This document shows positions 47,596 through 59,687 of a DNA stretch of 64,000 nt, piece after piece. The notes beneath the pieces are model-generated. The model was not told the DNA's origin. It worked only from the letters and a program-made list of their open reading frames with translations, and ran no database searches. This DNA comes from Polyporus tsugae. Its lineage: Eukaryota > Basidiomycota > Agaricomycetes > Polyporales > Polyporaceae. The stretch covers positions 1,364,001 through 1,428,000 of the forward strand of contig JAHRBS010000003.1 in NCBI GenBank assembly GCA_024305745.1. Reading direction: 5' to 3'. The translations under genes were made by a program, and so were the position numbers. Each line of letters starts with the position of its first letter. Positions within the stretch are counted from its first letter, which is position 1.

Positions 47596-47729
47596 AAGGA
47601 ATCGGACTGATCTTTGCTCTATCCGTAGTAGGTACTAGTTGCAAGCTGAGAATCGTGAGATATAGGGAAGAGTTTGTCAGAGGGGATAGGAATGTGATTA
47701 TATTGTTTATATATCTTGGGGAAAATATG

Positions 47730-47839
47730 GCCCGCCTAGCTCAATCGGATAGAGCGTCAGACTCTTACGAGCGCGGGGGCCAAATAGGTCACGTGATCCA
47801 GGAATCTGAAGGCTGCGAGTTCGACCCTCGCGGTGGGCT
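47730..47839 (+). tRNA. tRNA-Lys(CTT) with a 36-base intron
   Basis: Acceptor stem GCCCGCC pairs with GGTGGGC at 47832-47838 (one G-T pair), followed by discriminator T. The D arm is GCTC...GAGC and the T arm GCGAG-TTCGACC-CTCGC. The anticodon stem TCAGA/TCTGA encloses loop CTCTTAA once the intron (47768-47803, directly after base 37, the canonical position) is removed, giving anticodon CTT (lysine). The mature length is 74 before CCA. Internal A box (TAGCTCAATCGG) and B box (GTTCGACCC) are intact, and a TTTTT terminator lies at 47842-47846. The intron contains a CACGTG. Confidence 0.95.
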
Positions 47840-47841
47840 AG

Positions 47842-47846
47842 TTTTT
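47842..47846 (+). terminator. RNA polymerase III terminator of tRNA-Lys
   Basis: A run of five T directly after the tRNA 3' end, the standard Pol III stop signal. Confidence 0.85.
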
Positions 47847-48099
47847 CATTCTCGTCACTAATTAAAAGCTTCTACACACCGTCACCGCCTGAGAAGACAC
47901 GGAGTCTCTGGCAAGGTGGTCTCTTCATTTTTTACTCTATTTGTGACAGTTTCCAGCAGGCGAGGTGTGGAGGGCATGACGAACTACGACACCTTCCTTT
48001 TCAGGAGTCGCTGGGGCGATTTTTGTTTTTTGGGTTCCGGGTTGACTCGGTCCTCCATCCTCTGCTGGCTTGCAAACAGGATACAGGCTCTCAGTGAAA

Positions 48100-49329
48100 A
48101 TGAGCTCGGACGCACTGATCGATAGCAATCTGACAGATCTGCAGCTGCTCTCAAAGGGCAAGGTCCGCGACATCTATGCGATGTCCGACCCCAATCTTCT
48201 GCTATTCGTCGCTTCGGATCGCATATCCGCATACGACGTAGTCCTGCGCAATGTTCGTTCTGCCTTCCTATCATCGAACCCAACGAAAAAACTTACGATG
48301 CTTCTCTTGCATATGTCCACCTCTCCGCTGATCCCGCCGCCGCGGCTCGGTAAACCGGACACGCCTTCGACCTTGCTGTCCTCCCGGTCACGGACGAGAT
48401 CAGGGCGTGCCCGACAAGGGGAAGGTCCTGACGAAGATCTCACTGTTCTGGTTCGACAAGCTCAAGCACGTCATCCCGACGCACTTCGTCACCGCGGACG
48501 TCGACGCGATGCTCGCGGAGGTCAGGAAGCACAAGGACGTGCTCGACGGCCGCGCGATGCTCGTGAAGAAGGCGAAGGTTGTCCCTCTCGAGGCTATCGT
48601 CCGGGGTTACCTCTCAGGCGAGCCTGTCATTGCGTTCTTGTCAGGCTTCCGCTAACGTCCTGATCTGGTTGGGCTACTTTGGGCAGGCTCCGGGTGGGCG
48701 GAATACAAGAAATCGGGCACGGTCCATGGGATCACCCTCCCGCCCGGGATGGTAGAGTCGCAGAAGCTCCCAGAGCCGCTCTTCACGCCGTCGACCAAGG
48801 CGGAACAGGGCGAGCACGACGAGAACATCTCCCCGGAAAAGGGTACCTAGCTTCGGTGCTATTCCTACCTCCGCACGTCAGACTAAAATTCGAATTATTT
48901 TCAGCCGCGTCCATCATCGGCGCAGAACTTTGCGCCAAGATCGAGAAGGCCGCGCTCCAGCTGTACAAGGAGGCGGCGGACTACGCCCTGACCAGAGGTC
49001 TCATTCTCGCCGACACCAAGTTCGAGTTCGGGCTCGTCCCGTCCCCCGACGGCACCGGGGAGGACGAGCTGATCCTGGTCGACGAGGCCCTGACCCCCGA
49101 CTCATCGCGCTACTGGCCCGCCGAAGTGTACAAGCCCGGCGGCGGGCAGCCGAGCTTCGACAAGCAGTACTTGCGCGACTGGCTGACGAGGACGGGCTTC
49201 CGGAAGGGGCTCGAGAGCGGGCCGGAGGGGAAGGAGGGCGAGGGGTGGGTGATGGCGGACGACGTCATCGCGGGGACGAGGAAGCGGTATCTGGAGGCGT
49301 TGGAGCTGCTCACCGGGCAGGGCATTTGA
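48100..49329 (+). CDS. ADE1: SAICAR synthetase (phosphoribosylaminoimidazole-succinocarboxamide synthase)
   Basis: Seventh step of de novo purine synthesis: joins aspartate to CAIR using ATP to give SAICAR. Exons 48100-48252,48404-48617, 48687-48842 and 48905-49329 give 315 residues (yeast Ade1 has 306). Visible marks: [13 protein letters not shown] and the nucleotide-binding N-lobe, [31 protein letters not shown] with [14 protein letters not shown] (SAICAR signature 1), [11 protein letters not shown] (signature 2), [15 protein letters not shown] and the C-terminal QYLRDWL. Intron 2 (48618-48686) begins GCGAGC, so it is a GC-AG intron; the join restores [13 protein letters not shown], whereas reading on meets a stop. 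The ATG lies 260 bases past the tRNA. Confidence 0.96.
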
Positions 49330-49618
49330 AGGGGAAAGCGAGGGAAGAGATCGGAAGGGATATGTGTGCAATTACGACTACTATTGTGTCTATGGAGTCT
49401 ATGTAGATGTGCAGTGTACAATGTAAACAAGCCCTGGGCCAAGTCGGCGTGTCAGTGTCGTCATTATGAGTACTGGTGCATGGGTCAGACAACCGCAAAA
49501 GCGATATGACGTTCTTAAATATCGTACCCGGAGCATTGACGATGTGTGTATCCAAGGAGATCGATGCAAGCTGAATGTTCGCCGGGATATGTATAACATA
49601 TCCATGTCGGCGCATCGG

Positions 49619-52028
49619 TTATTGCTTGTGGTGGATGACTTGCGATGCAAACTTGCTGTGAGCACGGATGGAAGGTCCTTTCCAGAACAGCACCTGGAAA
49701 ACAAGCTTGTGAGTGAAACGCGAAAGGATGTGGAGGGTACATGGCGCACGAAGGGGATGGGGATCATGGCGACCGCGACGAAGCCAAAGAGTGAAGTACC
49801 CCAGTGGTATGTCAGATGGTCATACATCTGTTGGGTAAACAGCGGGAACGCCGTGCCCATGAGGTTACCTGCATACGAGGATGGTCAGTTCGATATATTC
49901 TACACTCTAGGTCCGCGAACAAGAAGAAGCAGTTACGCGATAAACTCTGTCCAGCTAGTGCGGAGGATGCGAAGATACCGTAACTGCGAGGCGATGTCGG
50001 TCAATTCATTCAGTAACATGTGCGCGATAACAATGACTGGGCTAAAATGACGTACCAGTCGGCAAGGTACGTGAACACGGCGACATAGAGAATGAAGAGA
50101 GCCGTCATGATCACCTGCGAGAAGATCATACACACGGATGGTTAATGGGAAGTCGGAGAGGTGCTCACAAAGATTCCCATGACCATGCCGATCCAGGGTA
50201 CCGACGGAAACGTAGTCCAGGCATAGATGAACATCCCAGCAGGGAAGAGTAACGCCGCAAGACATGCGCTGAACAGGCGTGCCTCCGGTCCTTTCTTAGG
50301 GTGATATTTTCTGAGCGGAAGGGTTATCAGTGCGGTACGCCAAATGCGAATACGGGACGCTTACGCATAAAGCTTTTCCTGGTATAACTGGATAGCCTCC
50401 CCGGCAAAGCACCCTGCGCTGCGAAAGGAACGAAGTAAGTCACGCCAGGACAAAGGAAGATGCCAGTATATTTCACATCATGGACACGAATACTGTTCCT
50501 GTCTGCCCAGTAGTGAAGTGGTGAATATCTCCGAACGCTGGGCCGACGGACCTACGACAGTGATCAGTATCTATAACGGAGGTAACAGCAGGCAATACGC
50601 ACTCAATGAGAGCATAGAGAATGCCCCATGCAAATCCCACCCAAAGCTACACACAGCATGAGATTGGACCCCGTAGCTGAGTATGATATGTCCTACACTG
50701 AAAGATGCGACCACAGGTTCTGTGAACAGGAGGTCTGCGCGAGATCAGCAGAAATTGAACAGTTTCGCGAAGTTGCACTCACAAAGCGGGCGCGTGCACG
50801 AGATGTAAATCAAAGTGCGCAGGCTGGCGCGCTCGTCCTCCACCCGGGCACGGTATTGCAGATTCCCCGTCTCCTTGCGCAACTTCTTCGCCAGCCGCGT
50901 GAGCAGGACCGCCGACCGCGTCTCTCTCATGCAGATCGGCATGGCGACGAGGAGCACGCCCAACAAGCTAAAGTGGCAGCGCAGACGCGGACGCAGATAT
51001 TGGTTTAGGGCGATCGTCGCGCACAGTGAGAAAAGCGGGGGCGCACATTACATGAATCCACTGAATCCAACGCCACTCGAGATGGGGATTCTGTTCGATC
51101 CAGCCAGCGGCGAGACAGCCTATGCCGGGTCCGGCGAGCACCATCACTGCGAACACAGACACTGGGAGCCCACGCCTACACAAACGTCGTTAGCCTAAAT
51201 GTTGGCCGCGTGGGACCGCTATACTCACTCGTAGGGAGCCCAGATGTCTGCGATTGAGCCTCCGACCATCGCAGAAGAGGTGGAGCCAAAGGCTCCTGCG
51301 AGAAAACGAGCAACGATGACTGTCTGTATGTTTTGTGCACTGCAACATCGTGCGTTAGGCCGCTGTTCATGTACACGGAGACGTTCTCGAAGCCGCACTC
51401 ACAGTCCTGCCATCACGTGCATGAGGAGACACCCAATTGCGCTGGCGATGTACAGCGGTTGTCGCCCGAATTCCTCGCTGAAGGAGGTTGTGACGAGCGG
51501 GACGAGGGCGAAGCCAAGGGTGTACGTGGATATGCCAATGGTTCCCTGGAAGCGAGTCGCATGCAGATCTCGAGTCATAGAAGGAAACCCAAGTGCGTAC
51601 GCTCCAGACGAGGATGCTGCGGAAACATCGTCAGTAATGCCTTCGCCAAATGAATTGAGAACGATCGGACCTGTAATGAGGGAGAAGAAGGAGGCAGTGA
51701 CTGTGATGACCCATCTTCGGCCATAAGTGAAGTTCGCGGGGTCCCGTGGCTCCCCCTCGTCGAAGTCTACCTGTCGAGAAGGTTCAATCCTATTGGAAGA
51801 TAGATACTGGGGGCTGAGATCACACACATATACAGTCCCATTCAGAGCGACCAGCGACTTTTCGTGGGTCTTCTCGTCGCCTTGTTTCTCGATATCCTCG
51901 AGCTCGGCCTGGGAAATGCGCGCGTCGGCCACCGCCTCTTGTACGCTCGCCCTCGCGAAGGACTTCACCGCGAGGCTGTCGATGGGCATGGGATCTTCGT
52001 CAGTTGCCTTTGCGGTCATCCTCGACAT
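49619..52028 (-). CDS. MFS transporter, DHA1 drug/polyamine type
   Basis: Twelve-helix proton antiporter of the plasma membrane, close in pattern to the yeast Tpo1/Flr1 group. Thirteen exons (52028-51403, 51339-51229, 51175-51047, 50967-50783, 50734-50697, 50646-50603, 50551-50477, 50418-50365, 50310-50169, 50114-50056, 49983-49937, 49868-49750, 49693-49619) give 567 residues with matching phases. After a charged cytosolic N-terminus of about 100 residues comes DPANFTYGRRWVITVTASFF, then SEEFGRQPLYIASAIG (the MFS loop 2-3 motif), IQTVIVARFLAGAFGSTSSA, GGSIADIWAPYERGLPV, WRWIQWIH and MRETRSAVLL. The second half has GQTGTVFVSMM and SSALAGQSLSRNLMGTAFPL, ending VLFWKGPSIRAHSKFA. Substrate is not predictable; these proteins export drugs, polyamines or secondary metabolites. 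No biosynthetic cluster is next to it. Confidence 0.92.
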
Positions 52029-53066
52029 GGCGGTGGGGACGAAGACGGACTCGAGGATGACTGGGAAGGCAACAGATGGCGTCAGACGAAGTCAGGCTCA
52101 TTTTAGAGTAAAACGAGGCCAGCTGTCTAGCGGATGAAAGGTAACAGCCCCCAATGTCCAACCAATCACTGCGCCAGCGTCGGCGCCCTAGCCCCGGGCC
52201 GAGTCGGGGCGTCCCACGACACTGTATCAATGCATGCATCCCTCCCTTCGACTCATCCGCGGAGGCCCCAGACCACACTTCGAGTTTAGAGGTACCGTAA
52301 CTTGGCCATGAACGACGCCGTGTCATAGAGCTTCCTCCCAATCCTTATGTATGCGTACTGTTGAGGAGCACGAATACTGAAAAACCGTGACACTCGACAT
52401 AGCAGCATCAGGCTGGCCGTCGGAGTCCGTCGGGTTTCCCAAACAGCATACTGATTCAGCGATATGTAACTTGAAGTTACTGGGTCTTGAGCGCGGAGGT
52501 GTGGCTGCGAGATGTCTCATGTCGAAAAGCGCAGATCGTATGGGGATCATGAGATCGAGACTAGAAGTGGGGGTCGGACGTTGTCGGACTCGGACGATGG
52601 AGCTCACCTTGACTGTCGGGAGAATGCTTGCAAGGGACATCAACATCATGAGATCTGTCCTGTGTCCAATGTTATGCAGGGGTTTCATTGGCGAGGACGT
52701 GCCGAAGACAGTGGTGCCGGACGAGATTGAAGGTGGTGGGACTCGGCAGATCCATTTATACGAGCGCGGGCCTAATGTTTGTCCTGATATGGTCAAGGCT
52801 TCAGATCCTAACATGCACAAACAAGCCTCCGGCAATGTCGGCTTACGCCGGTGTCATACACACCAACGTCCAGTACAGTACTACTACTACTACTACTACT
52901 ACTACTAGTGTACTGTGTCCCTCCTCATGCCGCGCCGTCCACCGACTTCATAATCGTACAGCCTGATCTGTGATAAGTTTCACAGGTGGGTGCTACCTGC
53001 AGTTCTGTCTTCCGCTGTCTTGAAAAAGTGCTAATACCAACTTTGCTCATTCAGACTCGACCACCG
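52029..53066. promoter_or_regulatory. Divergent promoter region, transporter and flavin reductase
   Basis: 1038 bases between the two ATGs. Contains a (CTA)n microsatellite at about 52879-52907. Long open frames on both strands (52323-52835 minus, 52387-52908 plus) oppose each other and match nothing I know, so I treat them as chance. Confidence 0.4.
52879..52907. repeat. CTA/TAC trinucleotide microsatellite
   Basis: About nine to ten uninterrupted copies of TAC, in the region between the transporter and the flavin-reductase gene. Not coding in any supported model. Confidence 0.9.
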
Positions 53067-53798
53067 ATGCACACATTCGCACGCGCTTTCGCACAGCGTA
53101 GCTGCAGAGCACCACAATGCATGCGAGCCCTGTCCACCGACGCGTCCGCCATCCGGGAACAGCTGCGTTCGCTCCTCCGGGAGACCGCCCAACCTGTCGC
53201 CGTCGTGACCGCCCTCATGGACCCTGACATCCCGCACAAAACGAGCTCCTCGCTCCGGAGCCGCTTTCACGGTGCGACGCTGTCCTCCTTCAGCTCGATA
53301 TCCATGGACCCGCACCCCCTCGTCTCGTTCTCCCTCCGAATACCCTCCCGCATGGCCACGTCCCTCACGTCCGCGCACACGTCTGCCTCTTCCCCCGCAC
53401 ACCTGGTCGTGAACATCCTGTCCGAACGCCAGGCTCGTACGGCCGTGTGCTTCGCCAGAGCGGATCTATACCCCGAACCGTTCGCTTCCGTGCCGCACAC
53501 GCTCACCGAAGAAGGCCTCCCAGTCCTGGACGGGTCCGTAGGCGCTATGTCGTGTCGGCTCATCGCGGCGTCGTGGCCACTGCACGACCTGGAGATGCTT
53601 GCGGGCGAGACGAAGGACGAGAGGGAAATGTGGGCTGGGGAGGGCGTCGCGTCGGAGCTTTTCATCGCAGAAGTCGTACGTGTCGAACGGACATCTTTAC
53701 CGAAGGGAGAGGAAGCCAGGCCGCTACTATACCACCGACGAACGTATGTCACGACCCGTCCAATAGAGTCGGATCCAGGTGCCAAGCCGTTGAGCTAG
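53067..53798 (+). CDS. Flavin reductase-like FMN-binding protein, probably mitochondrial
   Basis: Single-exon gene, 243 residues from the ATG at 53067. The first 30 residues are rich in Arg, Ser and Ala and lack acids (MHTFARAFAQRSCRAPQCMR), a typical matrix-targeting signal. The body has the FMN-binding split-barrel pattern of flavin reductase-like proteins: QPVAVVTALMD near the start, HGATLSSFSSISMDPHPLVS-FSL, HLVVNILSERQARTAVCFAR, and late FIAEVVRVE with LLYHRRTYVTT. Members reduce or bind FMN using NAD(P)H; the partner oxygenase, if any, is unknown. It is the only intronless protein gene in the window. The in-frame ATG at 52986 is less likely because it would precede the targeting signal. 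Confidence 0.85.
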   Translation: MHTFARAFAQRSCRAPQCMRALSTDASAIREQLRSLLRETAQPVAVVTALMDPDIPHKTSSSLRSRFHGATLSSFSSISMDPHPLVSFSLRIPSRMATSLTSAHTSASSPAHLVVNILSERQARTAVCFARADLYPEPFASVPHTLTEEGLPVLDGSVGAMSCRLIAASWPLHDLEMLAGETKDEREMWAGEGVASELFIAEVVRVERTSLPKGEEARPLLYHRRTYVTTRPIESDPGAKPLS

Positions 53799-54382
53799 AC
53801 AATCCGGGACGTTGCCCTTAACCAAGAACCTTGGATTGCCTTCCGGCGCCGGACATGATCTGTGCATGGGTGGTCCTCCCCCGCCTCCTGTTCGGCTGCC
53901 CCCGCCATCCACTATTTCCAGCGGACCCGTAGCCATCTAATCCGACCAGAACTTTTCTCAACCCGGAATTTGGGGCTGAGGACGGGGCGATTGTCGCTGC
54001 GAATCTCGAACCTCCCTGGCTGCCATGAGGCTGCCTTTCACAGCCGTGTTTTCTTGTGACAACAGGTAGCTGTTAGTGGGGCGCTACGAATACGGGGCGA
54101 TTACCTGGGATAGAGACAGGGCGAGCAGTGCAGGCTTTCACTGTGGGCTGTCGGACGTGTCCTTATCTCATTCCACGGACATGCCTACGAAGGTCTACTT
54201 ACATCGCTCAACCCCTTGCTTCAGCCTTAGAATACTAGTAATCCTCGGTCCACAAATGAAGATAACATTCAGCAACGACTTGTACGAGATGCGATGATAG
54301 CGATACAACAGCGAGGCAGTATATAGTACATAGATGCGACAAGACGGGAACATCAAGCCTCTGCGGACCACCAGATGCGTGG
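53799..54382. other. Intergenic between convergent genes, 584 bases
   Basis: 3' flanks of the flavin-reductase gene (+) and DNA polymerase alpha (-). Nothing else is seen. Confidence 0.6.
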
Positions 54383-57300
54383 CTACAGCTTCATGAACGA
54401 GAACAGGGTGCTCATCTGCACCCAACGACGTCCGCACTGGTCGAGGTACTTCTCGACTACGTTCTTCAAATGGTCAATTGTGCCTTTTTGAAGACCGGCG
54501 AGAGATTTGAGATCTGAAGGGGGCGGAGGGAGGGCCATGTCAGCATCGCCCACCGGAAAACACCGCAACGATGCGCACCGTCCTTGGTTTGTCCAGTTGC
54601 GACGTTTTGGGCCTTCTCGATATCGAACAGAGACGTGTAATATCGCAGTTGGTTGTACAGCTGCGCGTCCGGATACTGCATATAGATACATTAGCGGCAA
54701 AACCAAGACAAACGTGAGCGAGGAGCGTACCTCGAAGGCGACGGACCCCCGACATCCTGGTCGCAAGCACCGGCGGCCGTACACGCCCATCATGCGTGTC
54801 CGATTCCCGCACGTCGCGTCGTCGCAGACCGTCCAGCCCTCGTAGTACCTGGCTATGTGATCCCGGATCTGAACTTCGAGCTGCGTTTGCACGCTTGCGA
54901 TGCTCATTACTGCATTACACTGCGGGCACTTCAGCCCATCAGGTTTGATGTGGGATTTCTGGAGATAACACGTATGAGCAAGGCTTAACACGCAACAGTT
55001 AATGGGCACATACCTCGCGGTCGGCGAGGGACGCGAAGGGGACAGTGTTCTGACATGAACGGCAGCGGACGTTGAAAGGGTCTGCATCCTGGAACCGCTG
55101 CGAGTCGGACAGGAGCGAGTCGAGAGACCCGAAGTACCTCTCTTCCGACTCCCCGGCAGTGACGGTGCGGTAGCGGTTTGGATCCAGGCCCAAGCATTCC
55201 GCTAACCGCGCGCGATCCGTTCCTTCTATGGGCTCGCACAGACGCTCGATTGGAGGGAGCACCTGCTGGGACAGGTAGTGCTCGTAGTCTACCGGACGCC
55301 TTAGCCCGTGTCAACGCTGCAGTGCCTAGTCTCACTCACCGATCTTGTACTTGTCGCCCTCTCGACGAATCTCCTCAGGAGACCTTGCCCGATCGGCCTG
55401 AGCGGTCTTCCCGGTCTCTCCACCCTCGCCGACACAGAAGATGTAGGGAATGACGTCTCCAGCGCGTGCCGTGCCTCCCCTGGCCTTGGTACGCAGGGCA
55501 ACTTGGACGTGAGGTTGGCTCTTCGCATCAGGGTAATCCTCAGGGTTCTTGCCCAAGCGCTACGGGTGCTCATTAGAACACCGTCGGTGCTGGAGAGGGG
55601 ATCAGAGCTTACCTTGTGGATGATGAACTCCTCGAGCTTGATCTTGCCAGCGCGGACTTGTTGCCCGATGGTGGCGAGGTACTCGTGGATGTTCTCCACG
55701 ACGGTCTCCGTGGCTTCACCGGAGAGGATCTGGTCCAGGACATAACTGCGGCACCCCTCAGTATACGTTCAACGACTCACTTATCCTGCACGTACCCAGA
55801 GACGGTCTTGGACAGGGCGCAGTATTCACGACGCTTCATGTCCAAACCCTTGACCTCCGTCGACGTACGGGTGTTGTCCTCGACCTTGACAGCGGCGTAT
55901 TTCTTCTTCTGCAAGAGCAACAGACGCTTGAAGATGCTATCGAGATCGATTTCGAGCAACTTGTACCGGTCGTTGACGGCCTTCTTGAACTCGGCAGAGA
56001 TCTTGAGGGCCTCAGCCAAGTCTGTCACGTTAGAGTTGACGAAGACCGAGTCGGTATCTCCATAAACGACCTGCACTCGTCTCAGCATAGGCGCAAATGG
56101 ACGGAGGAAAGGGCGGCAAACGCACATCGAGTTGCATGCTCTCAGCGAGCTCCCTAGTGTGAGTCAAGATCTCACGACCCTTGAAAGTCGTCAAGGCGGC
56201 GAGAGGACGAGCGTAGAATCTGGAGTACTCGAAACCGAGACAGCCGTACATACTGTTGGCCGTCAGCTTCAAGGCCATCTGCTTGATGTCCCACTACAAC
56301 ACAACGGAATCAGGGCGGCTCAAGGAAAGGCCAGTCGGTATCCAAACCTGGAGTAGCTGAGCTTGGGTAGCCTTCTTATCCTTCATCAGTGCTTTCACTG
56401 CTCGGCGTCGACTGACGAGTGTAGCAATGAGACGGGGCAGCACTCCCTGGCCGAACTGTGAACTTGGCGGCTCAGGTATCTTCTCTTCGCCCTCCTGCAC
56501 ACAGCATAGCATTGACATGAATGTGCATAGGCAATACGACGAGGAACTCACCTCGTCCTCGACAGCCTCGACCGTCGTGAAGTCGATGTTGTACTCCTGG
56601 ATGATGCTCGGGTACAGCGAGTTGAAGTCCATGACAAGGATGTACTTGTCCCACAGGCCACGCTTCGGGTCGAACACGAGACCGCCCTTGTACTTGTCCT
56701 TCTTGCCCTTGGTCGTCTTCGGGCCATCACCATCATCGTGCTCTTCCTTCTCCGCCTTGATCGCCGTTGCAGCCTTCTTGCCGTACAGCTTGTCGGGGCA
56801 GATGTACTTGAGGCGATGAAACTCGTGTAAGAGAATGTATTCGTTTCGTTCAGCACGACCGCCGTTGAGGGTCTTGTTCCTGCGAAGAATAGGTCAGCGC
56901 ACACATTGGTACGGAGGCCGGATTATGACTACCATGAGTTGCCAGCTAGGCTGGTCAGCTGCCGTGTCAGAGGGAGTAGCTGAACTTTGTGTCCCAACGC
57001 CATCTGGTAATGGGCATCTAGCTCGCAGTGTCGGATAAAGTTCAGCAGTGGCTCCGGTGAGCTCACGCTACCGTCGAAGTAGTTAGCAGTATCGTCGAAG
57101 TCGATCTCTTGTCGGTCGCTCTTGAGGTGCGTCTTGCACATCTCGGTGAGCGACCATGTTGTCGAAGTGATCATACCCTGTGGTGGTATTGGTCAACTGC
57201 ATTGACCTACTAAAAGACACTCGGAAGTACAAACCTTGGCACCATCACTAGCGAGGTCGCACAGCAGTCGTCCACTCAGGAAACGCAGGTTGGTACCCTG

Positions 57301-59687
57301 ACGACCGATATTGGGCCACTTCGATCGCCGGAAGCGACCAATACGAGACCAGTGGTCCGCCTTCAGCTCTCGCATTCGATGCAGGAGAACGTCCAGCGAT
57401 ACTCCAAGGAATTCGTGGCCAACGATCACGTCCGGGTCTGCCTTGTGCAGCGTCACTGATAGAAAAATGAGCACCGAACTTTGCACATGACTAAAGCACG
57501 GAACGTACCAAGAAGGTTGTTGAGGAGCATGCGCTCATTCTTCATTGTGGAGATGACGCCTTTGCCATTATTGGTGGCACTAGCCTCGAAGTTCGGCGGG
57601 AAACGGTCCAATGGCCTGACGAATGTCCGCACGGTACATGGGAGCGACTCGGGTGGTGTGGGGTCGTCGATGTTCACTGCCGAGATCATGAGCGTGAACG
57701 TGAGGATTCCGCTACGAAACCCAACTCACTGTTCGTCCATGTCCGTGAGGTCGCACAGACGATTTCTCGAGTGTTCTCGCGGTGGTTGACGATGGTCCGC
57801 AAACTAAGGGACACCACCGTGAGGGGTGGCGTGTCCTTCGGAGCGTCGTCATCGGTCTCGGCGAACGGGTTGATGTCCTTCGGATCGGAGACGGTTGCCT
57901 CGACTTTGCACCACGAAACCTGCGCATATAGTGTGAGCAACGAAGCCATCACAGGCGAGATGGGTCGTCGCACTTACACCTTTGTTGTCGATCTCTGGGT
58001 GCTTGATCTGCAGCCAGCACGGGCCCATTATCTTGCGCTTCAACACAAGCAGTTCGAACGCGGTCGTATTCGTACCGAATATTCGCGAGAAGTTCGGACT
58101 CGATGCATTATTCGGTAGCTGTGGTTCTGCTCTACGGTAAGATTGGATTCTAAAGCAGAGCTGCACCAACACGTACCGGAGAAAGGGTACACGACCTTCA
58201 GCCACTCCCTCTCTTCCCTCGGAACGTCCTTCTCCCCGAACGCATACTTGCGCTTCACGAACTTGGCTTTGAACTGGGTGATCCGGGCTTTCTTCCGCAG
58301 CTTGTCAAAGTCTGAGTAAATGTCCGCCAGCGTCGGCACGACGTCCGTCTCGCACATTTCGCCTGTGTACTCATCCTCTTCCATCTGGCGCTCGCGGGGG
58401 AGGACGAAGAGGTTCCGCTCGAGGTTCTCGACGGTGACGCAAATCGAGACCCACGTCTTCGTCTTCTTGTCCTGCGTCTTGCCGATGAAGTAGAGCTTGC
58501 CCTCGTGTTCGAGATAGTCTAGCCAGTAGAACCGCAGCGAGCCGTCCTCTTCGAGCACAGAAATATTGGAGGGTGCGGGTGTACGGGTCGCCGCGCTAGT
58601 AGAGGCAGCTGGGCCGAAGGACTCGTCGGTAGTCACAGTAAGCGAATCGTACACAGAAAGCCAAGAGGGGTTGTCATCGAGCTTCTTCTTGGCATCGGGT
58701 TTTCCAGCATTGCCATTGATGGGCTTGAGGGGTTTCGCCTCCGAGTCGACCTCCATCTTCACTTTCGGCGGTGGTTTCACGTCAAACTCGTCATCGTCAA
58801 TATCCATAAACGCGTCCATATCAATGTCGTCAAACGACTCCGCTTCACTCCCGCTCTGGACGTCGAGCTTTGCAATGCGGTCGATAGCGGGCGTGATTCC
58901 TGGCGTTTCCGTCTTGGGCTTCTTCCTCGGATTCATCATCATGTCGTCCCCGCTAGACGCACCAACACCATCGTCAAAGTACGGATCGGAGGACAAGTCT
59001 GGATCGGAGCTCCCGTAACCATAGCCAGAGCCGTTCGATCGCGTCCGGCGGGTAGTGGTGTAAGGATTGGGGGAAGAACCGCCGTCGTACGCGGGCTCGG
59101 GTTCCGGCTTGCGCTTTCGGCCCTTGGCTGTGGGCTTCGCCGATATGGTGTCCATACCCCCAAGGAGGCTCGCCATGAAGTCGGACTCTTTCGCCTCAGA
59201 CACAGCCGGGCGGTATGCACTGAACGAGGGCGCGACTTCTGGGGGAGGGGGCTTTGGCTTCGCCCTCGCCTTGCCCTTCGAGTCCGCCTTTGCCTTCTTC
59301 GCTGTAGATCGACGCGTCAGAAATGCCGACTGAGTATGTACGATGCAGCAATACGCACATTTGTTCCTCGGACGCTCTTCCTCGTCCTCCTCGATGTCCT
59401 CCGCCTCCTCGAAATCGCCCACACCCGTGTCCACATACCCGCCGAAGCCATCGTCCACCACAAAGTCGTCCTGAGCGAGCCGGCCCTTGACGATCGACTT
59501 GTATTGGTTCTCTGTCACTTCATCGTATATCTTATCGTCTTCCTCGATCTGAGACGCGTCAAATAGTGAAGCAAACGCGTGTCAACTCGCGGCGACGTAC
59601 CTTGTACTCGCGTTTGCCACCTTCTCTTGTACGTTTGAGCTCTGCGAGTTTCGCAAGTTTCTCCGCCTTGCTCTGCCGGCTTGCCAT
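54383..59687 (-). CDS. POL1: DNA polymerase alpha catalytic subunit
   Basis: Catalytic subunit of the polymerase alpha-primase complex, which extends RNA primers at origins and on the lagging strand. Eighteen exons (59687-59601, 59548-59359, 59301-58177, 58129-57978, 57919-57730, 57676-57509, 57455-57235, 57177-56933, 56879-56552, 56494-56348, 56293-56126, 56070-55781, 55745-55613, 55559-55340, 55288-55014, 54958-54731, 54675-54579, 54513-54383) give 1464 residues, as in yeast (1468) and human (1462). The p180 N-terminal motif ([17 protein letters not shown]) is followed by an acidic, disordered 300 residues and an inactive exonuclease-like domain ([19 protein letters not shown]). Family B motifs: [11 protein letters not shown] with Asp877; [14 protein letters not shown] at 960-972; C, YGDTDS at 1010-1015. 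The C-terminal zinc modules are Cys1297/1300/1324/1327 and Cys1358/1363/1377/1382, the second able to hold Fe-S in B-family polymerases. All phases agree. Confidence 0.97.

Larger units (their letters stand above)
41696..47729. other. 6 kb gene-poor block before the tRNA
   Basis: Holds two weak gene candidates (43191-44032 minus and 45785-47109 plus), a 14-bp perfect hairpin at 46278-46318 and a 21-base perfect palindrome at 47575-47595. Elsewhere both strands show only short frames. No mobile-element proteins were recognised. Confidence 0.5.

Noticed and set aside
52323..52908. Opposed open frames of about 170 codons on each strand
   Set aside because: They are mirror frames in a divergent promoter region, include a microsatellite, and match no family.
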